The notes beneath the pieces were generated by a model, which did not search any database, was not told where the DNA came from, and was given only the letters and a program-made list of their open reading frames with translations. This document shows, piece after piece, positions 63,877 through 64,000 of a stretch of 64,000 bases of DNA; the stretch's first letter is position 1; each line of letters opens with the position of its first letter. Source of the DNA: Mesorhizobium mediterraneum (GTDB lineage Bacteria > Pseudomonadota > Alphaproteobacteria > Rhizobiales > Rhizobiaceae); assembly GCF_002284565.1 (NCBI RefSeq), contig NZ_NPKI01000028.1, positions 25,399-89,398 of the forward strand, read 5' to 3'. The translations under genes and the position numbers were made by a program.

Positions 63877-64000
63877 ATGCGTATTGCATTGCGTATAGCG
63901 CTCGCCGCATCGGCCGCGCTGCTGACGCTGGGCGTTGCCCAGGCTCAGGAAAAGACTTTGAGGATCGGCACTGAAGGCGCTTACCCTCCGTTCAACAACC
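63877..64000 (+). CDS. Amino-acid ABC transporter binding protein, N-terminal part
   Basis: Begins at ATG 63877 with a signal peptide (basic MRIALRIALAASAALLTLGVAQAQ), then KTLRIGTEGAYPPFN, the hallmark start of lysine/arginine/ornithine- or histidine-type (ArgT/HisJ) binding proteins. The gene runs out of the window after about 41 codons. GAGAGG lies nine bases before the ATG. Confidence 0.85.
   Translation, partial: MRIALRIALAASAALLTLGVAQAQEKTLRIGTEGAYPPFNN

Overview
The window reads as a stretch of chromosome from a rhizobial alphaproteobacterium, most likely Mesorhizobium or a close relative. The reasons are high GC with GC-rich third codon positions, a phosphatidylcholine synthase (Pcs), a BacA/SbmA-type transporter fused to an ATPase, an IalB protein, DUF930/DUF971 proteins, and several copies of the palindromic intergenic repeats typical of Rhizobiales. 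This is an inference from gene content; no rRNA or other marker that would fix the genus is present. There is no phage, transposase, integrase or CRISPR array.

Layout. 0-8 kb is an accessory-looking region: a lipoprotein alpha/beta hydrolase, two secreted probable beta-barrel proteins, a winged-helix/TM/TPR regulator-like protein, small orphan genes, and long non-coding stretches holding two diverged copies of a structured element. 8-11 kb holds a polytopic membrane protein facing three tandem overlapping genes for membrane-anchored secreted proteins of unknown function. 11.5-13.5 kb has a zinc-ribbon microprotein and an AraC-SRPBCC-VOC operon. 13.8-18.5 kb is a two-gene surface-polysaccharide operon with very unusual architectures: a KpsS-like/TPR/GT-D protein coupled by a TTGA overlap to a GT2-TM-LCP fusion. 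18.9-25 kb carries an SDR, DUF930, TerC, RimO and a LysR regulator divergent to a secreted beta-propeller. 25-30 kb is a complete BMP-type nucleoside/purine ABC transporter. 30-34.7 kb has quinone oxidoreductase, Pcs and the DUF1326/DUF2182 pair (overlapping genes), facing an FAD monooxygenase.

34.9-46.7 kb is mostly core: HspQ, IalB, a family-5 (YejA-like) binding protein, FrnE/DsbA, the BacA-like ABC transporter, MgtE, glutathione reductase, DUF2059-RpiA and phosphoglycolate phosphatase. tRNA-Val(CAC) follows, then a complete sugar ABC transporter (47.4-51.9 kb). 52-60 kb contains PepSY and membrane orphans, a YcbB-type L,D-transpeptidase, a frameshifted SDR divergent to its TetR regulator, an alpha/beta hydrolase divergent to a MarR regulator with two palindromic operators, a PNPOx-like protein, and an NTF2-like gene split by a segment carrying a glutathione S-transferase. 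60.4-63.7 kb is a molybdenum-cofactor group (moaA, DMT transporter, mobA, mobB) with a ModE-like half-site palindrome ahead of moaA. The window ends inside an amino-acid ABC binding protein.

The most interesting system is the polysaccharide operon at 13.8-18.5 kb. One polypeptide appears to combine a cytoplasmic GT2, a membrane segment and a LytR-CpsA-Psr polymer-transfer domain, and its partner combines two glycosyltransferase folds bridged by TPRs. Together they suggest a self-contained machine that makes a glycan and attaches it to the envelope.
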